9,633 nt of DNA from Desulfobacula sp. (GTDB lineage Bacteria > Desulfobacterota > Desulfobacteria > Desulfobacterales > Desulfobacteraceae): positions 1-9,633 of the forward strand of contig JABIYQ010000198.1 in NCBI GenBank assembly GCA_018702715.1, read 5' to 3'. This document shows, one piece after another, positions 1 through 6,475 of the stretch; the first letter of the stretch is position 1, and each line of letters opens with the position of its first letter. The translations under genes and the position numbers were made by a program. A model generated the notes under the pieces. That model was given only the letters and a program-made list of their open reading frames with translations. It did not search any database and was not told the DNA's origin.

Positions 1-199
1 CAGGCTTTCTTGCAATAAGAAACACGCCAATGACAAGAACCCCAAAATTCAAAACTTTCCAGGTATCAACCGTAAGCCAAGCATTGTGTACACCTCCGCC
101 TTCGGAAGATGCAAAAGCAATACCACTGATTGCAACCACAAGTGCTGAAACAAAAAAAACAACCTGTATCAATTTTTTATTCATTCTATCTTTTTTCAT
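1..199 (-). CDS. atpF: F1Fo ATP synthase subunit b (second copy), 5' part only; 3' end beyond the window
   Basis: I translated 66 residues by hand. The protein starts MKKDRMNKK, followed by a hydrophobic segment (about residues 10-30) ending in AFASSEGGG, then a second hydrophobic segment beginning WKVLNFGVLV and ending ARKP at the window edge. A cleavable-looking or extra N-terminal segment, a Gly-rich linker and then the real membrane anchor is the layout of b subunits in many Desulfobacterota. The b subunit forms the peripheral stalk that holds F1 against Fo. The start is well supported: GGGAGGG at 207-213 lies 7 bases upstream of the ATG, inside the end of the preceding gene. The ATG shares its A with the TAA of that gene (1-base overlap), so translation is probably coupled. 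A second ATG at codon 6 is possible but has a poorer ribosome site. The stator coiled coil is not in view. Confidence 0.85.
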   Translation of the reverse strand, partial: MKKDRMNKKLIQVVFFVSALVVAISGIAFASSEGGGVHNAWLTVDTWKVLNFGVLVIGVFLIARKP

Positions 200-630
200 T
201 AACAAGCCCTCCCTAGAATCTTTTCACCTATAGCTTTGGCATAAGCTTCCACCTCGGTTTCAAGCGTTTTGCGGGCCTGCTCAGTTTCATCAGCAACCTG
301 TTTTTTAATCTCGACAAGATTAGCCTGAGCTTTCTTGTTAATCCTGCCGATTATTTCCTTTTCTTCTTGAGATGCTGCTTCTATAAAGATTTCTTTTTCT
401 TTCAAACCTTTAGATCTAGCTTGTTTCAAACCGTCTTTGTATGCATCTTCTCCAGCAACAAGGTCATTTGAGGCTTTTTGAGCCCCTTCTTGCATACCTT
501 CAATTTTTGCCTTTCTTTCAAGAAGAACATTACGGATTGGTTTGTACAGAACCAGATTGAGCACAAAAAGCAGGATTAGGAAATTGATCATCTGATATAC
601 CAATGATATATCAGGAATCACAGTTATCAT
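199..630 (-). CDS. atpF: F1Fo ATP synthase subunit b or b' (peripheral stalk)
   Basis: This 143-residue protein has one membrane segment near the N-terminus (about residues 9-28), then the motif YKPIRNVLLER and a long charged, Ala/Glu/Lys-rich helix to the C-terminus. That is the b/b' architecture: a membrane anchor plus a coiled-coil stalk that links Fo subunit a to delta and alpha of F1. It has no signal-like extension, unlike the b gene that follows at once, so this is probably the b' partner of a heterodimeric stator. The start is an ATG with a strong GGAGG at 638-642, 7 bases upstream. The gene is about 20 residues shorter than a typical single b subunit, which fits b' types. It is the first gene of an operon whose remaining genes (atpH, A, G, D, C by analogy) would lie off the left edge. 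Confidence 0.88.
   Translation of the reverse strand: MITVIPDISLVYQMINFLILLFVLNLVLYKPIRNVLLERKAKIEGMQEGAQKASNDLVAGEDAYKDGLKQARSKGLKEKEIFIEAASQEEKEIIGRINKKAQANLVEIKKQVADETEQARKTLETEVEAYAKAIGEKILGRAC
207..213 (-). promoter_or_regulatory. Shine-Dalgarno site of the second ATP synthase b gene
   Basis: GGGAGGG on the minus strand, 7 bases before the ATG at 199, embedded in the last codons of the upstream b' gene. It fixes the start of the partial gene and allows its independent loading by ribosomes despite the TAATG stop/start overlap. Confidence 0.75.
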
Positions 631-692
631 AAAATCCCCTCCGCCAGTTAATAATTATAAGAAAATCCCTTCCGGCAGTTAATAATCATAAA
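631..692. repeat. Tandem duplication, two 31-bp units, in the atp leader
   Basis: Unit 1 is 631-661 and unit 2 is 662-692, directly adjacent. By hand alignment 27 of 31 positions are identical, with mismatches at unit positions 9, 14, 26 and 31. Each unit contains the purine-rich ribosome-binding core (minus strand GGAGGGG or GGAAGGG) and the TTATTAACTG stretch. The unit nearer the gene holds the working Shine-Dalgarno site. Read on the minus strand, the distal unit creates a possible 13-codon mini-ORF (ATG at 691 to TAA within unit 1) that would end just before the b' ribosome site. Confidence 0.85.
636..642 (-). promoter_or_regulatory. Strong Shine-Dalgarno site of the ATP synthase b' gene
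   Basis: GGAGGGG on the minus strand, with GGAGG 7 bases before the ATG at 630. It lies inside one unit of a 31-bp tandem duplication. The second unit carries a related but weaker GGAAGGG that is not followed by a usable gene start. Confidence 0.75.
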
Positions 693-718
693 AGAATCAA
701 CTGCTTATATTCAACTGA

Positions 719-738
719 CTGTTTTTACACAAAAACAG
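719..738. other. Perfect inverted repeat (8-bp arms, 4-base loop)
   Basis: CTGTTTTT, loop ACAC, AAAAACAG. The arms are exact complements. It sits in the leader region about 90 bases before the ATP synthase b' gene. There is no T-run directly after it on either strand, so it does not look like an intrinsic terminator. It could be a 5'-UTR hairpin or an operator. A direct repeat TCAACTG (697-703 and 711-717, 14-base period) borders it. Confidence 0.5.
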
Positions 739-763
739 CCTAAATTCCAATTAAATCGAGAAT

Positions 764-792
764 TGAGTAACATCCGGGCAATCATTTGTCAA
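764..792 (-). promoter_or_regulatory. Candidate sigma-70-type promoter for the ATP synthase operon
   Basis: On the minus strand a perfect -35 TTGACA (787-792) is followed, after a 17-base spacer, by TACTCA (764-769) preceded by TGT, which could act as an extended -10. The -10 itself is a poor match to TATAAT. The position, about 130 bases before the b' start and after the rodA stop, is right for the atp operon. A weaker alternative is TTGGAA with TAAAAA 17 bases on, nearer the gene, overlapping the 719-738 hairpin. Confidence 0.4.
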
Positions 793-899
793 CATTGAAA
801 CAAAAAATTTCAGAGTTTAATAAATATTTTTTTTATTCCCTTGAAAAAATAAAATTATTGGAATTTGATTTGCTTGTTTTGTAACAACTCAAAAATAAG

Positions 900-916
900 A
901 AATTTTGCTAAAATTT
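900..916 (-). terminator. Weak AT-only hairpin after rodA; possible terminator
   Basis: AAATTTT, AGC, AAAATTT gives a 7-bp stem with a 3-base loop. On the minus strand it is followed by CTTATTTTT. It lies about 65 bases past the rodA stop, where the elongasome transcript should end. The stem has no GC pairs, so it may be too weak to terminate. I see no GC-rich intrinsic terminator in this gap. Confidence 0.25.
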
Positions 917-979
917 GATCCGTAAAATAAAGAAAACCAAGCCTTATCAACAAAAAATTTTGTATATTCACTTTATTTT

Positions 980-2086
980 TTAAGAAGATGAAAAATTACG
1001 CATACTGATATTTAAAAGAATTCCAAAACCAACCATATTGGTAATAACTGATGATCCGCCATAGGATACAAGGGGTAATGGAACGCCAACAACAGGCATA
1101 AGCCCCATTACCATTCCGATATTAATAAATATCTGCCAGAAAATCATGGTTGTGATGCCAAACGCAAGGATAGAACCAAACATGTTACGACAATTATAGG
1201 CAATATTTATTCCCCAGAATAAGAGAATAAAATAAAGCAGTAAAAGAATGCTGCACCCCATTAGCCCCCATTCTTCAGCAAGAACAGATACGATAAAATC
1301 AGTATGCTGTTCCGGTAAAAAAGATAATGCATTCTGGGTTCCTTTTAAAAAGCCCTTGCCTGTCAGCATACCTGATCCAATAGCTATTTTTGATTGAATA
1401 ATATGGTACCCAGCCCCAAGGGGATCCCGGTCAGGATTTAAAAAGGTTAATATTCTTGATTTTTGATAAGCTTTAAGTCCAGACCAGAGCAAAGGGGCTA
1501 CAGCAAGACTAATACCTATCATAGTATACAATACTTTGCGCTCTACCTTGACGAACATGGTCATTGAGCCGGCAATTAAAAGTAGAAGCAGGCCCGTCCC
1601 AAGATCCGGCTGATTTAATATTAAAACAAATGGAATCACACATAATATTACCGGTTTTATCAATTTTCTAAAATTGAATCCTGACTGGGAAATCGAAGTT
1701 GAATAAACAGATGCCAGACTTATAATCAAGGCAATTTTCATCAATTCCGAGGGCTGAATCCTGACAAACCCCACAAGAAGCCATCGTCTAGACCCACCTC
1801 CTATCTGACCGAAAAGGATAACACTTATCAAAAGTCCAACGCAGATTGCATAAATAAATAAATTCATTTTGTCCAGGTCTTTAAAATCGATCATCAAAAT
1901 GACCATCATTACAATAAAGCCTGTACCCATCCATATCATCTGTTTTTTAAAAAGAATATCGAGGGCGCCTGAATCATTTCCTGCATTAAGGGCGCTGTAT
2001 AAAATGCCAAGGCCGAGCATACCGATTAAAAAAATCAATGCCATAAGACCCCAATCAAAATTTTTTATTAACCGCCTGTCAAACAT
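980..2086 (-). CDS. rodA: RodA, SEDS-family peptidoglycan glycosyltransferase of the elongasome
   Basis: RodA polymerises lipid II into glycan strands in the inner membrane, working with PBP2. The protein has 368 residues, close to the usual length, and about ten hydrophobic segments. Family signatures are present: RRWLLVGFVRIQPSELMK (about 100-117), NQPDLGTG (158-165), KGFLKGTQNALSFLPEQHTDF (244-264), AEEWG and the C-terminal PLPLVSYGGSS (337-347). D161 and D263 match the two conserved aspartates of the family (D159 and D262 in E. coli numbering, D262 being essential). The ATG at 2086 has GGAG at 2093-2096, 6 bases upstream, overlapping the mrdA stop. Only three bases (CCC) separate the TAG of mrdA from this start, so the partners RodA and PBP2 are likely made by coupled translation. 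It is the last gene of the elongasome operon. Confidence 0.96.
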   Translation of the reverse strand: MFDRRLIKNFDWGLMALIFLIGMLGLGILYSALNAGNDSGALDILFKKQMIWMGTGFIVMMVILMIDFKDLDKMNLFIYAICVGLLISVILFGQIGGGSRRWLLVGFVRIQPSELMKIALIISLASVYSTSISQSGFNFRKLIKPVILCVIPFVLILNQPDLGTGLLLLLIAGSMTMFVKVERKVLYTMIGISLAVAPLLWSGLKAYQKSRILTFLNPDRDPLGAGYHIIQSKIAIGSGMLTGKGFLKGTQNALSFLPEQHTDFIVSVLAEEWGLMGCSILLLLYFILLFWGINIAYNCRNMFGSILAFGITTMIFWQIFINIGMVMGLMPVVGVPLPLVSYGGSSVITNMVGFGILLNISMRNFSSS

Positions 2087-2089
2087 GGG

Positions 2090-3934
2090 CTACTCCGGTA
2101 TTATTTTTTTTCTTAAATGTCCTTGCGTATATTGTTCTATCAAAGCTGCAGCTATGGGTGCAGCCGCACTTGATCCATGCTCTCCGTGTTCAACCAGCAC
2201 TGATATTGCGATGACAGGGTTATCTGCAGGGGCATAACTTACGAACCAAGCATGATCCCGCAAAGAATACTTCATTTCTTCGGTTTTTCTTTTATCATTT
2301 TTTTTAATACTATAAACTTGAGCAGTACCTGTTTTACCAGCTATTTCAATATTTTGCAGTCTAATTTTCTTTGCAGTACCCCTATTACCTTGTACAGCCA
2401 TTAAAAGTCCTTTCCTTACTATATTCAATGTCTCTTGGCTCGCTGGTAGACCACCTGTAATTTCTGGTTCAAATTTTTTTACCACCTGTCCATACCCGTC
2501 TTTAATTGTCTTAACTATTCTGGGTCTGTACAAGGTACCACCATTACCAACAGCGGCAGTTAAAACAGCCATTTGAAGAGGTGTCACTAAATTATAGCTC
2601 TGCCCTATTGCCACAGAGAGTGTTTCACCCCCCTGCCAGGATTCCTTGTTTCTTTTTTTTTTCCATGCCGAAGTTGGAATAAGACCTTTTTTTTCATTCT
2701 CAAGCAAAATACCTGTCTTTTTGCCCAGCCCACTGCCCATTGCATACTGGGCTAACTTATCCACCCCAACTTTAACTCCTGAGTGATAGAAGAAAACATC
2801 GCAGGATTGAGCGATCCCATCTATCACGCTCAAATCACCATGGCCATATTTATTCCAGCAACGATAAGTTCTATTCCCATACTTTAAAAAACCCGGACAA
2901 AAAAAAGTAGTATTTATATTGATATGGTTTTCTTCAAGAGCAGCAAGGGAGGTAATAATTTTATATGTGGAGGCCGGGGGATATTCTGCCTGAATCGCCT
3001 TATTGACCATTGGTTTGCCTGGATTGGAAATTAGTGCCACCCATTTTTTTTGGCTGATACCACCAATGAAATCGTTTTGATCAAAACTAGGATTACTTGC
3101 CAGCACAAGGATATCTCCATTGGCAGGATCAATGGCAACTACCGCTCCTGACCTGTTTTCAAGCAATCTTTCGGCTGTCTGTTGTAAATCTAAATCCAAT
3201 GTAAGATTTAAATCCAGGCCTGCAACAGGTTCAACAGTTTTTAAAACCTTAATTGTTCTGCCACTGGCATCGACTTCTACTTGTCTTCCACCCCTTTTCC
3301 CCTGCAAATACGTTTCAAATTGTTTTTCAATACCATATCTGCCAATTGAGTCTCCCGACTTAACATTGGGATATTTACCGGTTTTCAATTCTTTGCTGTT
3401 TATTTGTCCAAGATACCCTAAAAGATGTGCTGCTGATTTTTTATGAATATAATATCTTGTGGGCTCTATATCGATATGAATCCCGGGAAGATCAAATTTA
3501 TGAGCTTCAACAATTGCAAGCTGATCCCTTGAGATATCTTTTTTTAATAGTATTGGTTTGTAAACCGCACCATTTTTTGCCCTCACAATTTTATTCATAA
3601 ATTCTTCAAAAGGCACGGCAATGATTACTGCAAGTTTTTTAACAGTGTCTTCAACCTCGCCTGCATCCTCAAGCACTATTTTGAGATTAAAGGAAGGCCT
3701 GTTATCCACCAATAATTTTTTATTTCTGTCAAAGATCAGGCCACGAGAGGATTTAATACTTTTGAGACGCACTGCATTTTTTTCAGATAAAAGCCTGTAT
3801 TCCTCACCTTTAATAATTTGAAGATAGACAAGCCTTAAAAACAAGAGGGAAAACACAAATATGATGCAAAGGCTTACACCGATAAAGCGTTGCTTTATCC
3901 AGTCCTTTTCCTGATTTTTACTGAATTCGATCAA
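2090..3934 (-). CDS. mrdA: Penicillin-binding protein 2 (MrdA), elongasome transpeptidase
   Basis: This is the class B PBP that cross-links new strands made by RodA. With the chosen TTG start it has 614 residues: a short cytoplasmic tail, one membrane anchor (about 18-40), a pedestal domain beginning RGLIFDRN, and a C-terminal transpeptidase domain. Catalytic motifs are S-T-Y-K (nucleophile about S322), S-C-D (about 377-379) and K-T-G-T (about 534-537), all intact. C346, C359, H365 and C378 have the spacing expected for the PBP2 zinc site. The TTG at 3934 is preferred because GAGG lies 6 bases upstream and it overlaps mreD by only 17 bases. An upstream ATG at 4009 would add 25 residues, overlap mreD by 92 bases and has no such site. 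An A10 run (2653-2662) lies in the coding sequence. Confidence 0.95.
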   Translation of the reverse strand: MIEFSKNQEKDWIKQRFIGVSLCIIFVFSLLFLRLVYLQIIKGEEYRLLSEKNAVRLKSIKSSRGLIFDRNKKLLVDNRPSFNLKIVLEDAGEVEDTVKKLAVIIAVPFEEFMNKIVRAKNGAVYKPILLKKDISRDQLAIVEAHKFDLPGIHIDIEPTRYYIHKKSAAHLLGYLGQINSKELKTGKYPNVKSGDSIGRYGIEKQFETYLQGKRGGRQVEVDASGRTIKVLKTVEPVAGLDLNLTLDLDLQQTAERLLENRSGAVVAIDPANGDILVLASNPSFDQNDFIGGISQKKWVALISNPGKPMVNKAIQAEYPPASTYKIITSLAALEENHININTTFFCPGFLKYGNRTYRCWNKYGHGDLSVIDGIAQSCDVFFYHSGVKVGVDKLAQYAMGSGLGKKTGILLENEKKGLIPTSAWKKKRNKESWQGGETLSVAIGQSYNLVTPLQMAVLTAAVGNGGTLYRPRIVKTIKDGYGQVVKKFEPEITGGLPASQETLNIVRKGLLMAVQGNRGTAKKIRLQNIEIAGKTGTAQVYSIKKNDKRKTEEMKYSLRDHAWFVSYAPADNPVIAISVLVEHGEHGSSAAAPIAAALIEQYTQGHLRKKIIPE

Positions 3935-4466
3935 CTTTATCCTCAGTATTATTAAAACCGCTTTTTTGAAAAATTTTTGTTTTAAGTATCCAGTTCTGCC
4001 AGAAAGCATTTAATACCCAGATACTAGGCGGGATAAAAACAACGCCCCAAAAAACCTGCCTTATTAAAAGACCGAAATTAAATTCCCAGATGGATTCGGC
4101 TCCTTGATGGACAAAAACTGAAAACAATAAAAAACCATGTTGAATAAAAATGGAAACAATGCTGATGATAAAAACAAAAAGCGTACTTCGTTGAAAAAGT
4201 AATTGTTTGACTATCTGCACAATAATATAAATCCACACATAGGAAAAAATATGATAAAAGAACGGAATAGCTGAAATACTGTCCATGACACATCCTATAA
4301 TAATGATGGCCAAAACAATTGAAAAGTGAGATGAGATAAAGCTTAAAAAAAGTATTTCAATAATCAGTAGGTCAAAACACTGATCAAACCAGGAAAACGA
4401 TGGGAGTATAATCGTTTGGGTTACGACTAAAAATAAAGTGAGAACGATGAAAAAAACTATTTGCAT
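3918..4466 (-). CDS. mreD: MreD, integral membrane component of the elongasome
   Basis: This 182-residue, very hydrophobic protein has about five to six membrane segments and a short polar C-terminal tail ending KVDRIQ. MreD proteins diverge greatly in sequence. The call rests on length (160-180 typical), topology, and position between mreC and mrdA. Visible family-like features are an acidic residue in an early helix region (FDLLIIEILF) and GCVMDSISAIPFFYHIFSY, resembling the conserved glycine/aspartate plus 'PFG' stretch of MreD. It is thought to work with MreC in regulating PBP2-RodA. It starts at an ATG 29 bases after the mreC stop, and the ribosome site is weak (ACGGGT). Its 3' end overlaps the probable mrdA start by 17 bases. 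Confidence 0.85.
   Translation of the reverse strand: MQIVFFIVLTLFLVVTQTIILPSFSWFDQCFDLLIIEILFLSFISSHFSIVLAIIIIGCVMDSISAIPFFYHIFSYVWIYIIVQIVKQLLFQRSTLFVFIISIVSIFIQHGFLLFSVFVHQGAESIWEFNFGLLIRQVFWGVVFIPPSIWVLNAFWQNWILKTKIFQKSGFNNTEDKVDRIQ
3941..3944 (-). promoter_or_regulatory. Shine-Dalgarno site supporting a TTG start for mrdA
   Basis: GAGG on the minus strand, followed by the 6-base spacer ATAAAG and then TTG (3934-3932). It lies inside the last codons of mreD. No ATG or GTG with a comparable site is present near the mreD stop, which is why the mrdA start is placed here. Confidence 0.6.
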
Positions 4467-4495
4467 TGTTGACCCGTTTCAAAGCAATTCATCTA

Positions 4496-5302
4496 TTATT
4501 TTTTAAATACAAGAACTTCTTCAATTTTATTAAAATCCACACTGGTCTCCAGAGTAATATCCTGGAAAAGCTGAGAATGAATCTTTGTTACTTTTGTAAT
4601 TTTTCCGATTTTCATCCCCTTGGGGAACACTTGGTCCAAACCAGATGAAATAATCATCTCACCTTCTTTTACCTCATCCTTTCTTAATGTATATACAAAA
4701 GAACAATTGTCCTCATTATTGCCTTTTACTATACCTCGGACACGGGAATTTTGTACAAGGGAATCAACAGCAGAGTTTCTATCTGTAATCAAAAGAACTC
4801 TGGAATAATTTTTTGCAACTTTGATTATTTGACCGACAATTCCTTCGGGAACCAACACAGGACTTCCTTTAACCAGGCCATCTTTGGTACCCTTATCGAT
4901 CATAATGGTTTTAAACCATGGGGATGGGTCCCTTGCTATAATTTGAGCTGCAACATATGTATTCGGCTTTGTGCTTGTAAAATTAACAAATTTCTTGAGC
5001 CGAATATTTTCAAGTTCCAGTTCCTCATATCGATTTCTAATTTCTACGATTTCACCCAGCTGTTTTTTAAGTTCAATATTTTCTTTTACGGCAACAATGG
5101 ACATAAAATAAGTGCCCCAGATATTCCGGGTAAAATGGATGGTTTTGGTAACAGCCATCTGGAAAGGAGAGGTAATGGAAATAAATAATCTTTCAATGCC
5201 GCTGGTTGGCAAGGACTCTTTATTGCTCATAGTCATTGCTATTAAATTAATGGCAATAAACAGAGCAAGCCCAACAAAAATAATAAGTTTTTGTGAAAAC
5301 AT
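4496..5302 (-). CDS. mreC: MreC, periplasmic rod-shape-determining protein
   Basis: This 268-residue bitopic protein has a short cytoplasmic start, one membrane segment (about 6-25), a periplasmic coiled coil (about 70-105, VKENIELKKQL and RNRYEELELEN), and a C-terminal beta-rich core (about 116-268). The core carries the family pattern ARDPSPWFKTIMIDKG, GSPVLVPEGIVGQI, RVLLITDRNSAVDSLV and FPKGMKIGKI. MreC oligomerises along the cell and activates PBP2. The length is normal and nothing is missing. The ATG at 5302 lies four bases after the mreB TGA. I see only a weak ribosome site, so coupling to mreB translation is likely. Confidence 0.95.
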   Translation of the reverse strand: MFSQKLIIFVGLALFIAINLIAMTMSNKESLPTSGIERLFISITSPFQMAVTKTIHFTRNIWGTYFMSIVAVKENIELKKQLGEIVEIRNRYEELELENIRLKKFVNFTSTKPNTYVAAQIIARDPSPWFKTIMIDKGTKDGLVKGSPVLVPEGIVGQIIKVAKNYSRVLLITDRNSAVDSLVQNSRVRGIVKGNNEDNCSFVYTLRKDEVKEGEMIISSGLDQVFPKGMKIGKITKVTKIHSQLFQDITLETSVDFNKIEEVLVFKK

Positions 5303-5306
5303 TAAA

Positions 5307-6353
5307 TCAGCTAATAACTACTTCTCTCAAAATATCGATACTGTCAAGCGCTTTCCCGCAGCCAATGGCAACCGTGGATAAAGGATCATCGGCTACAACA
5401 ATGGGAAGGCCGCTCTTTTCTCTGAGCAATTTATCCAAATTTTTCAATAAAGCGCCCCCACCCGTTAAAACAATGCCCGTATCAACGATATCTGCAGCAA
5501 GTTCAGGAGGTGTCTGCTCCAGTGCAATGCGCACTGTTTCAACAATCGCATCAATTTGTTCTGAAATGGCGACTCGAACTTCTTCGGAATCAATTGTAAG
5601 TATTTTAGGAATACCGGAAACAAGGTCCCGGCCCTTGACCCCTATGGTTTCAATATTTTCAGGATCAGGATATGCATTCCCAATAGTTGTTTTTATTATT
5701 TCTGCGGTTTTCTCACCAATCAGAAGATTGTATTTACGTTTTATATGCTGACTGATGGAAGAATCCATCTTGTCACCCGCCACCCGTAAAGAATTTGTGT
5801 AAACAGCACCGGCAAGTGAAATAACAGCGACTTCTGTTGTTCCGCCACCAATATCAACGATCATACTACAGGTGGGTTCTGTAATGGGAAGGCCTGCACC
5901 TATGGCTGCCGCCATGGGCTCTTCGATTAAAAAAACTTCTCTTGCCCCTGCTGACTCTGCCGATTCCCTAACAGCTCTTTTCTCTACCTGGGTAATGCCG
6001 GAGGGTACGGCTATGACAATTCTCGGACGTACAAGTGTTTTCCTGTTGTTATGAACTTTTCGGATAAAATGCTTTAACATTGCCTCTGTGACTTCAAAAT
6101 CAGCAATTACTCCATCTCTCATGGGCCTTATGGCAACAATGTTACCCGGTGTCCGACCCAGCATCCTTTTCGCTTCAGCTCCCACTGCAAGCACTCTGCT
6201 TTTTGCCCTTTTATCCGTCCTAACAGCAACGACTGAGGGCTCACTCAATACAATTCCTTTTCCCTTTACATAAACAAGTGTGTTTGCTGTTCCTAAATCA
6301 ATGGCCAGATCATTAGAAAAAGCACCAAGCAAAGTGTCTGTTATAAAGTTCAT
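5307..6353 (-). CDS. mreB: MreB, actin-like rod-shape-determining protein
   Basis: MreB assembles membrane-bound ATP-dependent filaments that position the cell-wall synthesis complex. The protein has 348 residues, typical for the family, and the actin-fold motifs are intact: phosphate-1 DLAIDLGTANT (about 15-25), the conserved VPSGITQVEKRA and IEEPMAAAIGAG stretches (about 116-154), phosphate-2 DIGGGTTE (167-174), and the adenosine motif VLTGGGALL (about 295-303). The N-terminal residues MNFITDTLLGAF are amphipathic, like the membrane-binding end of Gram-negative MreB. I chose the ATG at 6353, with GAGG 4 bases upstream. An in-frame TTG at 6371 would add six residues (reading MFERGK) but would translate through that ribosome site. 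It is the first gene of the elongasome operon. Confidence 0.97.
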   Translation of the reverse strand: MNFITDTLLGAFSNDLAIDLGTANTLVYVKGKGIVLSEPSVVAVRTDKRAKSRVLAVGAEAKRMLGRTPGNIVAIRPMRDGVIADFEVTEAMLKHFIRKVHNNRKTLVRPRIVIAVPSGITQVEKRAVRESAESAGAREVFLIEEPMAAAIGAGLPITEPTCSMIVDIGGGTTEVAVISLAGAVYTNSLRVAGDKMDSSISQHIKRKYNLLIGEKTAEIIKTTIGNAYPDPENIETIGVKGRDLVSGIPKILTIDSEEVRVAISEQIDAIVETVRIALEQTPPELAADIVDTGIVLTGGGALLKNLDKLLREKSGLPIVVADDPLSTVAIGCGKALDSIDILREVVIS

Positions 6354-6430
6354 TTTACCTCTTTCAAACAAAAAATTTTAAATTGCATATAATTACAAAA
6401 GATCTTAATAAACAGTATTTGCTAACAAAC

Positions 6431-6463
6431 TTAAGGTTTTTTTACAAGCCCAAAACACCTTAA
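6431..6463. other. Imperfect hairpin between the serine hydrolase gene and mreB
   Basis: The arms TTAAGGT (6431-6437) and ACCTTAA (6457-6463) are exact complements. After one mismatch a further four A-T pairs can form, leaving a loop of about nine bases. On the minus strand the following sequence is GTTTGTTAG, a poor T-tract, so termination would be weak. It may end or attenuate the upstream three-gene transcript, or act in the mreB leader. I could not pick a convincing mreB promoter in the rest of the 122-bp gap. Confidence 0.35.
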
Positions 6464-6475
6464 CACTGGAATATT

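Larger units (their letters stand above)
631..979. other. 349-bp AT-rich intergenic region between rodA and the atp genes
   Basis: No credible protein gene is present on either strand. The rodA-proximal half is rich in A and T runs and holds the weak hairpin at 900-916 and a 9-bp inverted repeat (924-932 with 971-979). The atp-proximal half holds the candidate promoter, the 719-738 hairpin and the 31-bp tandem repeat. It marks the boundary between the cell-shape operon and the ATP synthase operon. Confidence 0.7.

Noticed and set aside
30..233. Plus-strand 67-codon frame at the left edge
   Set aside because: Antisense to the ATP synthase b and b' genes, which have strong ribosome sites and recognisable proteins.
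944..952. TTATCAACA, one mismatch from a DnaA box
   Set aside because: A single near-match in AT-rich sequence. No cluster of boxes and no dnaA, dnaN or partition genes nearby, so not an origin.
924..979. 9-bp inverted repeat (924-932 with 971-979) as a rodA terminator
   Set aside because: Arms are almost all A-T with a 38-base loop, so a stable terminator hairpin is not expected; kept only as part of the intergenic description.
4751..5188. Plus-strand open frame of 145 codons opposite mreC
   Set aside because: Overlaps a confident mreC completely, and the translation has no family features.
5293..5751. Plus-strand open frame of 152 codons opposite mreB
   Set aside because: Mirror-frame shadow of a strongly conserved gene. 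Low-complexity Ser/Thr-rich translation with no recognisable domain.
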